A stretch of 34,012 nt of DNA from Pseudomonadota bacterium (GTDB taxonomy: Bacteria > Pseudomonadota > Alphaproteobacteria > Rhizobiales > Phreatobacteraceae). The stretch covers positions 1-34,012 of the forward strand of contig JAEZGJ010000225.1 of assembly GCA_023416965.1 (NCBI GenBank), given 5' to 3'. The translations under genes were made by a program, and so were the position numbers. The notes under the pieces were generated by a model. It was not told the DNA's origin, did not search any database, and saw only the letters and a list, made by a program, of their open reading frames with translations. Within the stretch, counting starts at the first letter, position 1. Each line of letters begins with the position of its first letter. This document shows, one piece after another, positions 16,584-24,930 of the stretch.

Positions 16584-17930
16584 ATGCCCCGCAAGTATTT
16601 CGGTACAGACGGCATTCGCGGCCGCGCCAACGCCTTCCCGATCACGCCCGAATTCGCGATGAAGGTAGGGCAGGCTGCCGGCCTCGCCTTCCAGCGGGGC
16701 GAGCACCGCCACCGGGTGATGATCGGCAAGGACACGCGCCTGTCGGGCTACATGATCGAGAACGCGCTGGTGGCCGGCTTCACCTCGGTCGGCATGGACG
16801 TGCTGCTGGTCGGCCCGATGCCGACGCCCGCCGTGGCCATGCTGACGCGCTCCATGCGCGCCGATCTCGGCGTGATGATCTCTGCCTCGCACAATCCCTT
16901 CGACGACAACGGCATCAAGCTCTTCGCCCCGGACGGCTACAAGCTCTCCGATGAGGTGGAGCGCGAGATCGAGACGCTGCTCGACCAGGACCTGTCGCGG
17001 CGCCTCGCCGCCTCGCGGCTGCTGGGGCGCGCGAAGCGCATCGACGACGCCCAGGCCCGCTACATTGAATTCGCCAAGCGCACGCTGCCGCGCAATCTCG
17101 ACCTCGCCGGCCTGCGCATCGTCATCGATTGCGCCAACGGCGCCGGCTACAAGGTGGCGCCGGCGGCGCTCTGGGAGCTGGGCGCCGAGGTGGTCACGAT
17201 CGGCGACAAGCCCGACGGCTTCAACATCAACGACACCTGCGGATCCACCCATCCGGAGACGCTCGTGGAGAAGGTGCGCGAGATGCGCGCGGACATCGGC
17301 ATCGCGCTGGACGGCGATGCCGATCGGGTCCTCATCGTGGACGAGAAGGGCCATGTGGTGGACGGCGACCAGCTGATGGCCGTGGTCGCCCAGTCCTGGC
17401 TCGAGGACGGGCGGCTCACCCAGCCGGGCATCGTCGCCACAGTCATGTCGAACCTTGGCCTGGAGCGCTTCCTCGGTGGCCTCGGCCTGCAACTCGCCCG
17501 CACGCCCGTGGGTGACCGCTACGTGCTGGAGCACATGCGCGAGCATGGATTCAATGTCGGTGGCGAGCAGTCCGGCCACATCATCCTGTCCGACTATTCC
17601 ACGACGGGCGACGGGCTGGTCGCGGCGCTGCAGGTGCTGGCCGTCGTGCTGAAGATGGGCCGACCGGTCTCCGACGTCTGCCACCGGTTCGAGCCGCTGC
17701 CGCAGATCCTGAAGAACGTCCGCTTCAAGGGCGGCAAGCCGCTGGAGGCGGTGAGCGTCGTCAGTGCCATCGACGACGCCAAGCTGAAGCTCGGCAACCA
17801 TGGACGCCTCGTCATCCGCCCCTCGGGCACGGAACCGGTCATTCGCGTCATGGCGGAAGGGGACGACCGCGACCTCGTCGAGACGGTGGTCGACCAGATC
17901 GTGGAAGCGGTGGCCAAGGCTGCCGCCTGA
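16584..17930 (+). CDS. glmM: Phosphoglucosamine mutase GlmM
   Basis: GlmM converts glucosamine-6-phosphate to glucosamine-1-phosphate on the way to UDP-GlcNAc, for peptidoglycan and lipopolysaccharide. The 448-residue protein has the usual start RKYFGTDGIRG, the phosphoserine loop ISASHNP with S102, the Mg2+ loop DGDADR at 243-248, the sugar-binding GGEQSGH segment and the phosphate-binding RPSGTEP near 412. The length and every motif agree with the family. A short GC hairpin follows the stop. In many Rhizobiales it directly follows ftsH; here the two are separated by other genes. Confidence 0.97.
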   Translation: MPRKYFGTDGIRGRANAFPITPEFAMKVGQAAGLAFQRGEHRHRVMIGKDTRLSGYMIENALVAGFTSVGMDVLLVGPMPTPAVAMLTRSMRADLGVMISASHNPFDDNGIKLFAPDGYKLSDEVEREIETLLDQDLSRRLAASRLLGRAKRIDDAQARYIEFAKRTLPRNLDLAGLRIVIDCANGAGYKVAPAALWELGAEVVTIGDKPDGFNINDTCGSTHPETLVEKVREMRADIGIALDGDADRVLIVDEKGHVVDGDQLMAVVAQSWLEDGRLTQPGIVATVMSNLGLERFLGGLGLQLARTPVGDRYVLEHMREHGFNVGGEQSGHIILSDYSTTGDGLVAALQVLAVVLKMGRPVSDVCHRFEPLPQILKNVRFKGGKPLEAVSVVSAIDDAKLKLGNHGRLVIRPSGTEPVIRVMAEGDDRDLVETVVDQIVEAVAKAAA

Positions 17931-17950
17931 GCCCTCGCGGAGGGCGTCTT
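17931..17950 (+). terminator. Possible terminator after glmM
   Basis: A 6-bp stem GCCCTC/GAGGGC (17931-17936 with 17940-17945) with a 3-base loop begins directly after the stop codon, followed by GTCTT. The T tract is weak. Confidence 0.45.
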
Positions 17951-17978
17951 CACGCACCGTTCACCACGCCTGTTAGGG

Positions 17979-17993
17979 TTAAGCAGGCTTTAA
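17979..17993 (+). promoter_or_regulatory. CtrA-type box upstream of the first barrel gene
   Basis: TTAA at 17979-17982 and TTAA at 17990-17993 are separated by exactly seven bases. This is the half-site spacing of the CtrA consensus (TTAA-N7-TTAA). It lies about 74 bases before the ATG at 18067. TTAA is rare in DNA this GC-rich, which makes the pair more noticeable. Binding is inferred. Confidence 0.55.
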
Positions 17994-18066
17994 GCAATCC
18001 CTGCGAGCATTCCGGCATTGAACCTCGGACGGGCCGTGCCGGCACGTCCATCGCCAGGACATTGCC

Positions 18067-18954
18067 ATGCGCCGCCCCTCCACAGCCGTTCTTGCCGCCG
18101 CGGCGGCGCTTGCCGCGACGGCCGCCACCGCCGCCGACATGCCGCCCGTGCTCCGCCAGTCCCAGCCGGTAGTCCAGCCCGCGGAAAGCGGCGGCTGGTA
18201 CCTGCGCGGCGACATCGGCGCGGCCGGCCACAGCATCGGCAATTTCGGCGTGCTGCAGAACGGCACCCAGGTCCGCGCCGGCACCGGCGGCGTGAACGAC
18301 TACCAGCTGCGGATGAAGTCGCATTCGGAGACGGTGTCGATCGGCCTGGGCGCAGGCTACCAGTTCAACTCCTGGTTCCGCGTGGACGTCACCGGGGAGT
18401 ACCGGGCGGGCGGCCGCCTGCGCGGCCTCGACTACGTCAACTTCGATGCGGGCGGCGGCACGACCTCGCAGACCAACCTCTATAACGGCGGCACCCGCTC
18501 GATCGTTGGCCTGGCCAATTTCTACATCGATCTCGGCACCTTCTGCCAGATCGGCTGCCTGACGCCTTATGTCGGCGCCGGCTTCGGCTTCGCCCACACG
18601 ACGGTGAGCAACTTCACCGACACCTCCAACGGCTTCAACACCGTGACTGGGGCTACCGGCTCGCTCGGCGGCTATGCCACCACGGTGTCGCGCACCAGCT
18701 TCGCCTGGGCGCTGATGGCGGGCGTCGGCTACAAGGTCAACGAGCGACTGACGCTCGAGGCCGGCTATCGCTACCTCTCCCTCGGCGACATGCCGGCGCT
18801 GCTGCTGCGCGACCCGGCCACCGGCCTGCCGCGCGCCGGCAACGAGACCGTCCAGGTCAGCCGCCTGACCGCCCACGAGATCAAGATCGGCATGCGCTGG
18901 TCTCTGAACTGCTCCTGCGCCGTTCCCGCGGAGCCGATCGTCGCGCGCTACTGA
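18067..18954 (+). CDS. Outer-membrane beta-barrel protein, Omp25/RopB-like (1)
   Basis: The 295-residue product has a signal peptide (VLAAAAALAATAATAADM, cleavage after TAA or ATA) and then alternating strands characteristic of an eight-stranded barrel: GGWYLRGDIG, SIGLGAGYQFNSWFRVDVTGEYR, NFYIDLGTF, LTPYVGAGFGFAHT, WALMAGVGYKVNERLTLEAGYRYLSLGD and AHEIKIGMRWSL. These are the landmarks of rhizobial and Brucella Omp25/RopB-type proteins. Long loops rich in Gly, Thr and Asn connect the strands. The chain runs on past the last strand to a short CSC-containing tail ending in Tyr, which is unusual for a barrel that normally ends in an aromatic strand. A CtrA-type box lies upstream and a good terminator downstream. 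Confidence 0.88.
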   Translation: MRRPSTAVLAAAAALAATAATAADMPPVLRQSQPVVQPAESGGWYLRGDIGAAGHSIGNFGVLQNGTQVRAGTGGVNDYQLRMKSHSETVSIGLGAGYQFNSWFRVDVTGEYRAGGRLRGLDYVNFDAGGGTTSQTNLYNGGTRSIVGLANFYIDLGTFCQIGCLTPYVGAGFGFAHTTVSNFTDTSNGFNTVTGATGSLGGYATTVSRTSFAWALMAGVGYKVNERLTLEAGYRYLSLGDMPALLLRDPATGLPRAGNETVQVSRLTAHEIKIGMRWSLNCSCAVPAEPIVARY

Positions 18955-18977
18955 TCGCCGCCATCACCGACCGAGGC

Positions 18978-19011
18978 ACGGCGCGGATCCAGGGTCCGCG
19001 CCGTTTCTTTT
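18978..19011 (+). terminator. Rho-independent terminator between the two barrel genes
   Basis: A 10-bp stem, ACGGCGCGGA (18978-18987) with TCCGCGCCGT (18995-19004), has a 7-base loop and then a TTTCTTTT tail. The two barrel genes are therefore probably separate transcription units. Confidence 0.9.
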
Positions 19012-19045
19012 GGGCCGGGGGGCGGAAGAGGGTTAATTCTTAACC

Positions 19046-19061
19046 TTAAGCCGCCCTTAAC
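19046..19061 (+). promoter_or_regulatory. CtrA-type box upstream of the second barrel gene
   Basis: TTAA (19046-19049), seven bases, then TTAAC (19057-19061): a full match to TTAA-N7-TTAAC. Two more TTAA half-sites lie just upstream (19033 and 19040, forming GGTTAA-TTC-TTAACC). The ATG is at 19142. Confidence 0.6.
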
Positions 19062-19141
19062 CGGCCTGTCGCAGACTGACTGCCTCTTCATCTTGCGCCC
19101 CGCGGCAGGGGCCTCCCCCGAAGCGTTGCAGGAAACGAGCG

Positions 19142-19981
19142 ATGACCCGTCCGACACAGCGGCTGCGCAGAGCAACCCGCCTCCCGGCTGCGGCCCTCGC
19201 CGCGCTTGTGCTCGCCGCGGCCCCCGTGCGCGCCGCCGACACGCGCGGCGCAGCTCCCGCCGCCCCGCTTCTACCGCCCGTCCTCGCCGAGGATTTCTCC
19301 TCGGGCTGGTATGTGCGCGGCGACGTCACCGGCAGCCTCTTCCGCCGCCCGGCGGCCCGCTATTTCGATGCGGTCAATTTCGCGCCCGGCGCCTGGGTCG
19401 ATCTGCGCGACACCCGGGCAAGCAGCACCTTCGGCGGCGGCCTCGGCCTCGGTTTCAAGTACAAGTGGCTGCGGCTCGACACGACGCTCGACATCCGCTC
19501 GACGGCGCGCCTGTCCGGTTTCTCGCCGCCTGAGGGCAACTGGGCCTATGCCGGCCCGCTGCCGGTGCCGGCCCGCACGGAACGCTTCGGCGTGACCGCC
19601 CATTCCGCCCTGGTCAATGCCTATGTCGATCTCGGCGGATGGGGCGGCGTGACGCCCTATATCGGCGCCGGCCTGGGCACGGCGCGGCTCGCCGCCTCCA
19701 ACTATGTCTCGACGCCCGTTCCGGCGGCTGCGGCGCTCGGCGAGGTGACGCTGACGCCGAACCTCGTCAATACGGTGAAATGGACCCTCGCCTGGGCGGC
19801 CATGGCCGGCGTCACGATCGACCTGTCGCCGCAGACCAAGATCGACGTCGGCTATCGCTACATGCATATGGGCGCACTGCGCTTCGCCGACACGGCGGGC
19901 GGGGCCTACCGCACGACGGTGGCGGCGCACGAGATCCGCGTCGGCCTGCGGTACATGTTCGGCGACGGGACCGGACACTGA
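19142..19981 (+). CDS. Outer-membrane beta-barrel protein, Omp25/RopB-like (2)
   Basis: The 279-residue product has an Arg-rich N-terminus, a signal peptide (LPAAALAALVLAAAPVRA, cleavage after VRA) and a barrel with the same landmarks as its neighbour: SGWYVRGDVTG, GGGLGLGFKYKWLRLDTTLDIR, NAYVDLGGWG, VTPYIGAGLGTARL, WAAMAGVTIDLSPQTKIDVGYRYMHMG and AHEIRVGLRYMFG. The two genes are diverged tandem paralogues. The strand AHEIRVGLRYMF near the C-terminus is typical of barrel insertion signals. The start at 19142 is preceded by GGAAACGAG. It converges with the VOC gene, the two stops being 16 bases apart. Confidence 0.87.
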   Translation: MTRPTQRLRRATRLPAAALAALVLAAAPVRAADTRGAAPAAPLLPPVLAEDFSSGWYVRGDVTGSLFRRPAARYFDAVNFAPGAWVDLRDTRASSTFGGGLGLGFKYKWLRLDTTLDIRSTARLSGFSPPEGNWAYAGPLPVPARTERFGVTAHSALVNAYVDLGGWGGVTPYIGAGLGTARLAASNYVSTPVPAAAALGEVTLTPNLVNTVKWTLAWAAMAGVTIDLSPQTKIDVGYRYMHMGALRFADTAGGAYRTTVAAHEIRVGLRYMFGDGTGH

Positions 19982-19997
19982 GGCCATAGCGCAAGCC

Positions 19998-20438
19998 TTA
20001 CATCGGCAGGTCGATGGTGCCGTCGTCCCTGAGAGGGAAGAAGGGGTTCCAGGCGAGCTCAAGAGGATGGCCGTCGGGATCGCCGACATAGCCGCAATAG
20101 CCGCCCCAGAAGACCTCACGCGGTGGCTGCAGGGGCGTCGCCCCAGCCGCCAACGCCTGGGCGAAGGCCGCGTCCACCGCCTCGCGAGAGGGGAGGTTGC
20201 GCGCCAGGGTGATGCCGCCGAAAGCCGTCCGCTCCCCGGGGGGCAGACCCGCATCCTCGGCGAGAGCGCGGCGGTCGAACAGGCCCAGCACCACGCCTCC
20301 CGCCCGAAAGAAACTCACGCTGTCCCGACTCTGCGAGGCGGACTTCGCGAAGCCGATCTCCTCGTAAAATCGCGTGGCGCGGGGAAGATCGTCGACACCG
20401 AGGGTGACCAGCGCGATGGCGGCAGGGGCGGGGGCCAT
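19998..20438 (-). CDS. VOC-family protein (glyoxalase/bleomycin resistance fold)
   Basis: This 146-residue protein has the paired beta-alpha-beta-beta-beta modules of the vicinal oxygen chelate fold: IALVTLGVDDLPRATRFYEEIGF, FFRAGGVVLGLFD, then GGITLARNL, AQALAAGATPL and GYCGYVGDPDGHPLELAWNPFF. The final E of HPLELAWN is the usual last metal ligand; the first ligand position (in LVTLGV) lacks the His or Gln expected of active glyoxalases, so the activity is unclear. It starts 12 bases after the stop of the radical SAM gene and is probably co-transcribed with it. Confidence 0.85.
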   Translation of the reverse strand: MAPAPAAIALVTLGVDDLPRATRFYEEIGFAKSASQSRDSVSFFRAGGVVLGLFDRRALAEDAGLPPGERTAFGGITLARNLPSREAVDAAFAQALAAGATPLQPPREVFWGGYCGYVGDPDGHPLELAWNPFFPLRDDGTIDLPM

Positions 20439-20450
20439 GGCGTTCCTCCT

Positions 20451-21662
20451 TCAGAAAAGGCTGAGCTGCTCGGCGGCGGCCGCTCCCTTGCGGGCCGGCG
20501 GCGTGAACTGCCCGGTGTCGAGCCTGAGCGTCCGCTTGTTGAAGCCGAGGCGCTCGCGCGCCACCTCGAACCTGCGGCCGATCATCCAGGCGAAGGGACC
20601 GGTGCCCTTCTGCCTGAGGTGGAAGGTCGCGTCATAGTCCTTGCCGCCGCGGGTCTGCTGGACGAGGGAGAGCACGTGGCGGGCGGCGTCCGGCCGGTTC
20701 GCCACCAGCCATTCGCGGAAGAGGTCGCGGATCTCGTGCGGCAGCCGCAGCAGCACATAGCCCGCCTCGCGGGCGCCCATGTGCCATGCGGCGTCGAGGA
20801 TGCGCTCCATCTCGGCGTCGTTGACCGCCGGAATGACGGGGGCGACCAGCACGGCAGTCGGCACACCCGCCTCCGAAAGCAGGCGAAGCGCCTCGAGCCG
20901 CTTCGCCGGCGTGGATGCGCGCGGTTCCAGCGAGCGTGCGAGCTTGCCGTCGAGGGTCGTCACCGACAGCGCCACCTTGGCGAGGCCCTTTGCCGCCATG
21001 CGACCGAGAATGTCGATGTCGCGGGTGACGAGATGGTTCTTGGTGACGATGCCGACGGGGTGGTTCGCCGCCTCCAGCACTTCAAGGATGCGGCGGGTGA
21101 GCTGCCACTGTCTCTCCACGGGCTGGTAGGGGTCGGTATTGGTGCCAAGGGCGATGGTGCGTGGCTGATAACCGGGCGCCGCCAGTTCCTTCTCCAGGAG
21201 CTCCGCGGCGTTGGGCTTTGCGAAGAGACGGGTCTCGAAGTCGAGGCCAGGCGAGAGACCCATAAAGGCGTGGGTGGGGCGGGCGAAGCAGTAGGTGCAG
21301 CCGTGCTCGCAGCCGCGATAGGGATTGATGGACCGGTCGAAGGACAGGTCCGGCGAATCGTTGCGGGTGATGATGCGCTTCGCCTTTTCCTCGGTCACCG
21401 TGGTGGCGAGGGCGGGCAGCTCCTCCAGGGAGCCCCAGCCGTCGTCGACAGCCTCGCGGCTCTGGCCCTCGTATCGTCCGGAAGCGTTAGTGAGCGTGCC
21501 GCGGCCGCGCCGGCGTCCGTCGGCGACGGCAGGACCCGAGGAAAGATCGAGGGCGCCGGCGGTCTTCAGGCCGAAGATGCGCGCCGCCGCAGCCTCCATT
21601 CCGCCGCCGTTCAGGCGGGCCGCGAGATCCTCTGAAACCGGCTGGGGACGGGAGCGGGGCAT
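20451..21662 (-). CDS. PA0069-type radical SAM protein
   Basis: This radical S-adenosylmethionine enzyme has about 403 residues. The iron-sulfur cluster cysteines are C118, C122 and C125 in YRGCEHGCTYCFARPTH, the spacing of the family with distant likeness to spore photoproduct lyase. Before it lie KGRG-like residues (GRRRGRGTLTNASGRYE) and the segment TEEKAKRIITRNDSPDLSFDRSINPY; after it, LGTNTDPYQPVER, VTKNHLVTRDIDIL and LSVTTLDGKLARSLEPRASTP. The reaction is unknown. The start is uncertain: ATG at 21662 is used here, with another at 21692, and neither has a clear ribosome site. It is divergent from the methionine regulator gene. Confidence 0.88.
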   Translation of the reverse strand: MPRSRPQPVSEDLAARLNGGGMEAAAARIFGLKTAGALDLSSGPAVADGRRRGRGTLTNASGRYEGQSREAVDDGWGSLEELPALATTVTEEKAKRIITRNDSPDLSFDRSINPYRGCEHGCTYCFARPTHAFMGLSPGLDFETRLFAKPNAAELLEKELAAPGYQPRTIALGTNTDPYQPVERQWQLTRRILEVLEAANHPVGIVTKNHLVTRDIDILGRMAAKGLAKVALSVTTLDGKLARSLEPRASTPAKRLEALRLLSEAGVPTAVLVAPVIPAVNDAEMERILDAAWHMGAREAGYVLLRLPHEIRDLFREWLVANRPDAARHVLSLVQQTRGGKDYDATFHLRQKGTGPFAWMIGRRFEVARERLGFNKRTLRLDTGQFTPPARKGAAAAEQLSLF

Positions 21663-21779
21663 GGATCGACGTCTAGCAGAGGGACGCTCCATGCTCAAGA
21701 ACAAAACTGGAACATCCGTGCCCGGCCGGCTCCTCGGCTCCGGCCGGAAATCGCAGCTTGCCACAGCGGCGAAACGGGC

Positions 21780-21795
21780 ATAAAGATATCTTTAT
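21780..21795. promoter_or_regulatory. SahR-type operator (perfect 16-bp palindrome)
   Basis: ATAAAGATATCTTTAT is a perfect inverted repeat and strikingly AT-rich in this GC-rich region. It lies six bases before the GTG of the ArsR-methyltransferase regulator gene. It agrees with the motif I recall for SahR, the regulator of the S-adenosylhomocysteine and methionine cycle. It would place the regulator in control of its own operon. Confidence 0.75.
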
Positions 21796-21801
21796 ATGTG
21801 A

Positions 21802-22857
21802 GTGAGGCCTGTGACCCTGTCCCTCGGCAAATCCTTCGGCGGCCCTTCCGCGGCGTATGGCTTCGACGACGCCGTTGCCGTACTGCGCGCCGTCGGCGAG
21901 CCGACGCGCCTGCGCCTTCTGGCGCTGCTGGCCCAGGCGGAGCTGACGGTCACCGACATGGTGGACATTCTCGGCCAGTCACAGCCACGGATTTCACGGC
22001 ACCTGAAACTGCTCCTCGAGGCCTCGCTCGTCGAGCGGGTCAAGGAGGGCTCCTGGGCCTTCTTCCGGGCCTCGGGGGAGGGCGCCGGCGCCCGTACGGT
22101 GGAGGCGCTCGCCGCCCTCGTCGATCCGTCCGATGCCATTCTCGCCAGCGACCGGGAACGGCTCGCCGAGGTGCGCGCCAAGCGATCGGCTGAGGCGCAG
22201 GCCTTCTTCCGCCGCCATGCCGCGGACTGGGACCGGCTGCGTGCCCTGCACGTGCCGGAGGAGCGGGTGGAGAAGGCGGTTCGCGACGCGCTGTCCGGCG
22301 CGCCGCTGCGCTCGCTGCTCGACCTCGGCACCGGCACGGGCCGGATGCTGGAGCTCTTCGCGCCGGACATCGACCGCGGCCTCGGCATCGACGCGAGCCC
22401 TGAAATGCTGACGCTCGCACGCGCGGCCCTCGATCGGGCCGGCATCCGCCACTGTTCGGTCCGAACCGGCGACATCTATTCGCTGGCCCTGCCGCGCGAC
22501 GCCTATGACGGTGTCATCATCCACCAGGTCCTGCACTTCCTCGACGACGGCGCCCGCGCCATCCGCGAGGCGGCGCGGGTTCTCCGTCCCGGCGGGCGGC
22601 TGGTCGTCGTGGACTTCGCCCCGCACGAGCAGGAGTTCCTGCGCGAGGCGCAGGCGCATCGCCGCCTCGGCTTCGCGCGCGACGTGGTGGAGGGCTGGAT
22701 GGCCGCCGCCGGGCTCACGCCCGCCCGTTTCCTCAATCTCGCCCCGGACAAGCCCGAGGGCGACAAGCTCACCGTTTCCATCTGGGTCGGCCGCGACCCG
22801 CGCATCGTCACCGACGCCCCGGCGCTGCCGGCGGCACCTGCCATCGAGGTCGCCTGA
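21802..22857 (+). CDS. sahR: SahR-type regulator: ArsR DNA-binding plus methyltransferase fold
   Basis: The N-terminal ArsR winged helix (about residues 22-95) includes AVGEPTRLRLLALL and LTVTDMVDILGQSQPRISRHLKLL. It is fused to a class I SAM-dependent methyltransferase domain, with motif I LLDLGTGTG at 172-180 and LRPGGRLVVVDFAPHE following. This two-domain plan is that of SahR regulators, which sense S-adenosylhomocysteine and control methionine-cycle genes. The C-terminal fold would then serve as the ligand sensor. It heads the metF-metH operon, with an operator-like palindrome at its start and its stop overlapping metF by one base. The start is unclear: GTG at 21802 has no ribosome site, and GTG at 21811 has GAGG too close. 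A leaderless transcript is possible. Confidence 0.85.
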   Translation: MRPVTLSLGKSFGGPSAAYGFDDAVAVLRAVGEPTRLRLLALLAQAELTVTDMVDILGQSQPRISRHLKLLLEASLVERVKEGSWAFFRASGEGAGARTVEALAALVDPSDAILASDRERLAEVRAKRSAEAQAFFRRHAADWDRLRALHVPEERVEKAVRDALSGAPLRSLLDLGTGTGRMLELFAPDIDRGLGIDASPEMLTLARAALDRAGIRHCSVRTGDIYSLALPRDAYDGVIIHQVLHFLDDGARAIREAARVLRPGGRLVVVDFAPHEQEFLREAQAHRRLGFARDVVEGWMAAAGLTPARFLNLAPDKPEGDKLTVSIWVGRDPRIVTDAPALPAAPAIEVA

Positions 22858-23771
22858 TGTCCTCCGCCTACAAGCCGAGCCGCTACGTTTCCCGCTCCCG
22901 CCTGAAGGTCTCCTTCGAGTTCTTCCCGCCGAAGACCGAGGAGATGGAGGCGGCCCTGTGGGAATCGATCGAGCGGCTGGCGCCGCTTGAGCCCTCCTTC
23001 GTCTCCGTCACCTACGGTGCCGGCGGCTCCACCCGCGAGCGGACCCACGCCACGGTTTCGCGGATCGTGAAGGAGACGAACCTGAAGCCGGCCGCGCACC
23101 TGACCTGCGTCGCCGCCACCAAGGCGCAGGTGGACGACGTCATCCGCGACTACTGGGCGGCCGGCGTGCGCCACATCGTGGCACTGCGCGGCGACCCGGT
23201 GGGTGGTGTCGGCACCAAGTACGAGAGCCATCCCGGCGGCTACGAAGGCTCGCCCGAGCTCGTCGCCGGTATCAAGGCGATCGGCGACTTCGAGGTCTCA
23301 GTCTCGGCCTATCCGGAGCGGCATCCCGAGAGCCCCTCGCTGGATACCGACATCGACATGCTGAAGCGCAAGGTGGATGCCGGCGCGACGCGGGCCATCA
23401 CCCAGTTCTTCTTCGACAACGACGTCTACCTGCGCTACCTCGACCGCGTCCGCGCCGCCGGGGTCACGATTCCGATCGTTCCGGGCATCGTGCCGGTGCA
23501 GAACTTCAAGCAGACAGCGGGCTTCGCCGCCCGAACGGGCGCCAGCGTGCCGGACTGGCTGGCGCGGCGTTTCGAGGGGCTGGAGAACGACCCGGCGACG
23601 CGCAAGCTGATCGCCGCGGCGGTCGCTGCCGAACAGGCTCTGGACCTCGTCGACCGCGGCGTCACCGAGTTCCACTTCTACACGATGAACCGCGCCGATC
23701 TCGTCTATGCGGTCTGCCACCTGCTCGGCATGCGGCCCAAGGATGCCGCCCCCAGCGCCGTGGCGGCGTGA
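22857..23771 (+). CDS. metF: 5,10-methylenetetrahydrofolate reductase MetF
   Basis: MetF reduces 5,10-methylene-THF to 5-methyl-THF using NAD(P)H and FAD, the methyl donor for methionine synthase. The 304-residue barrel protein has VSFEFFPPKTEEME near residue 17 with the catalytic glutamate, SVTYGAGGSTRERT, the flavin-binding region ALRGDPVGG, and ITQFFFDNDVYLRYLDR. Length and motifs are normal. The ATG overlaps the preceding stop by one base (TGATG), a sign of translational coupling with sahR. A short hairpin lies in the 73-base gap before the first methionine synthase gene. Confidence 0.95.
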   Translation: MSSAYKPSRYVSRSRLKVSFEFFPPKTEEMEAALWESIERLAPLEPSFVSVTYGAGGSTRERTHATVSRIVKETNLKPAAHLTCVAATKAQVDDVIRDYWAAGVRHIVALRGDPVGGVGTKYESHPGGYEGSPELVAGIKAIGDFEVSVSAYPERHPESPSLDTDIDMLKRKVDAGATRAITQFFFDNDVYLRYLDRVRAAGVTIPIVPGIVPVQNFKQTAGFAARTGASVPDWLARRFEGLENDPATRKLIAAAVAAEQALDLVDRGVTEFHFYTMNRADLVYAVCHLLGMRPKDAAPSAVAA

Positions 23772-23781
23772 TGCGAGGAAT

Positions 23782-23809
23782 TTAACCCTCTCCCTTCATG
23801 GGAGAAGGT
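23782..23809. repeat. REP-like hairpin, copy 2, between metF and metH
   Basis: The left arm ACCCTCTCCC (23785-23794) pairs with GGGAGAAGGT (23800-23809), with one mismatch and a 5-base loop. The 13 bases 23782-23794 are identical to 3778-3790 in the larger palindrome. Its place inside an operon suggests an mRNA stability or expression-tuning role, or simply an inserted repeat. Confidence 0.6.
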
Positions 23810-23844
23810 GGCGCCAGTTCTCTTCCGGTTTTGGAGTTCGCCCG

Positions 23845-24930
23845 ATGACCCAGTTTCCCCACCGCCATTCCGACGGCGCCGAGGTGCTCGCGGCCCTGAC
23901 CAAGGCCGCGAAGGAGCGCATCCTCGTGCTCGACGGCGCCATGGGCACGATGATCCAGCGCTACAAGTTCTCGGAGGCCGATTTCCGCGGCGAGCGCTTC
24001 GCCCACTGGAGCCATGACCTCAAGGGCAACAACGACCTCCTGATCCTCACCCGGCCCGACGTCGTTGAGGCGATCCATCTCGAGTATTTCGAAGCCGGCT
24101 CGGACATGGTGGAGACCAACACATTCTCCTCCACCTCCATTGCCCAGGCCGATTACGGCATGGAGGAGCTCGCCTACGAGCTGAATTACGAAGGTGCGCG
24201 GCTCGCCAAGAACGCGGCGAAGCGCGCCGAGGCGAAGGACGGCCGCCGTCGCTTCGTCGCCGGCGCCTTCGGGCCGACGAACCGCACGGCCTCGATCTCG
24301 CCGGACGTCAACAATCCGGGCTTCCGTGCCATCACCTTCGACCAGCTGCGCGAGGCCTATGCCGAGGAGGCGCGCGGCCTCGTCGACGGCGGCGCCGACA
24401 TCATGCTGGTGGAGACGATCTTCGACACGCTGAACGCCAAGGCTGCGCTGGTGGCGATCGAGGAGGTCTTCGAGGAGAAGGGCATCCGCCTGCCGGTGAT
24501 GATCTCCGGCACCATCACCGACCTGTCCGGCCGCACCCTCTCCGGCCAGACGCCCGAGGCCTTCTGGTACTCGCTGCGCCACGCCGAGCCCTTTTCCATC
24601 GGGCTCAACTGCGCGCTCGGCGCCAAGGAGATGCGCGCCCATATCCAGGCGCTGTCGAAGGTGGCGGACACGCTGGTCTGCGCCTACCCCAATGCCGGCC
24701 TGCCCAACGAATTCGGGCTGTACGACGAGAGCCCGGAGGCGATGGCCGCCATGGTCGGCGAATTCGCGACCGCCGGGCTGGTCAATATCGTCGGCGGCTG
24801 CTGCGGCTCGACGCCCGACCATATCGCCGCCATCGCCAGGGCCGTGAAGGGCGTGAAGCCGCGGGCGATCCCGGTCATCGAGACCAAGCTCCGGCTGTCG
24901 GGGCTCGAAGCCTTCGAGTTCGCGGCGTGA
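23845..24930 (+). CDS. metH: Methionine synthase, homocysteine-binding half (split MetH, N part)
   Basis: This 361-residue protein is the homocysteine S-methyltransferase module of cobalamin-dependent methionine synthase as a free-standing gene. It has LVLDGAMGTMIQRY, the three Zn-binding cysteines C256 (GLNCALGAKEM), C319 and C320 (GGCCGSTPDHI) with the same spacing as C247, C310 and C311 of E. coli MetH, and FVAGAFGPTNRTASISPDV. The folate- and cobalamin-binding modules are encoded by a separate gene at 25625-28321. Together the two are about the length of a single MetH. The ATG at 23845 begins the conserved segment; its stop overlaps the methyltransferase gene by four bases. Confidence 0.93.
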   Translation: MTQFPHRHSDGAEVLAALTKAAKERILVLDGAMGTMIQRYKFSEADFRGERFAHWSHDLKGNNDLLILTRPDVVEAIHLEYFEAGSDMVETNTFSSTSIAQADYGMEELAYELNYEGARLAKNAAKRAEAKDGRRRFVAGAFGPTNRTASISPDVNNPGFRAITFDQLREAYAEEARGLVDGGADIMLVETIFDTLNAKAALVAIEEVFEEKGIRLPVMISGTITDLSGRTLSGQTPEAFWYSLRHAEPFSIGLNCALGAKEMRAHIQALSKVADTLVCAYPNAGLPNEFGLYDESPEAMAAMVGEFATAGLVNIVGGCCGSTPDHIAAIARAVKGVKPRAIPVIETKLRLSGLEAFEFAA

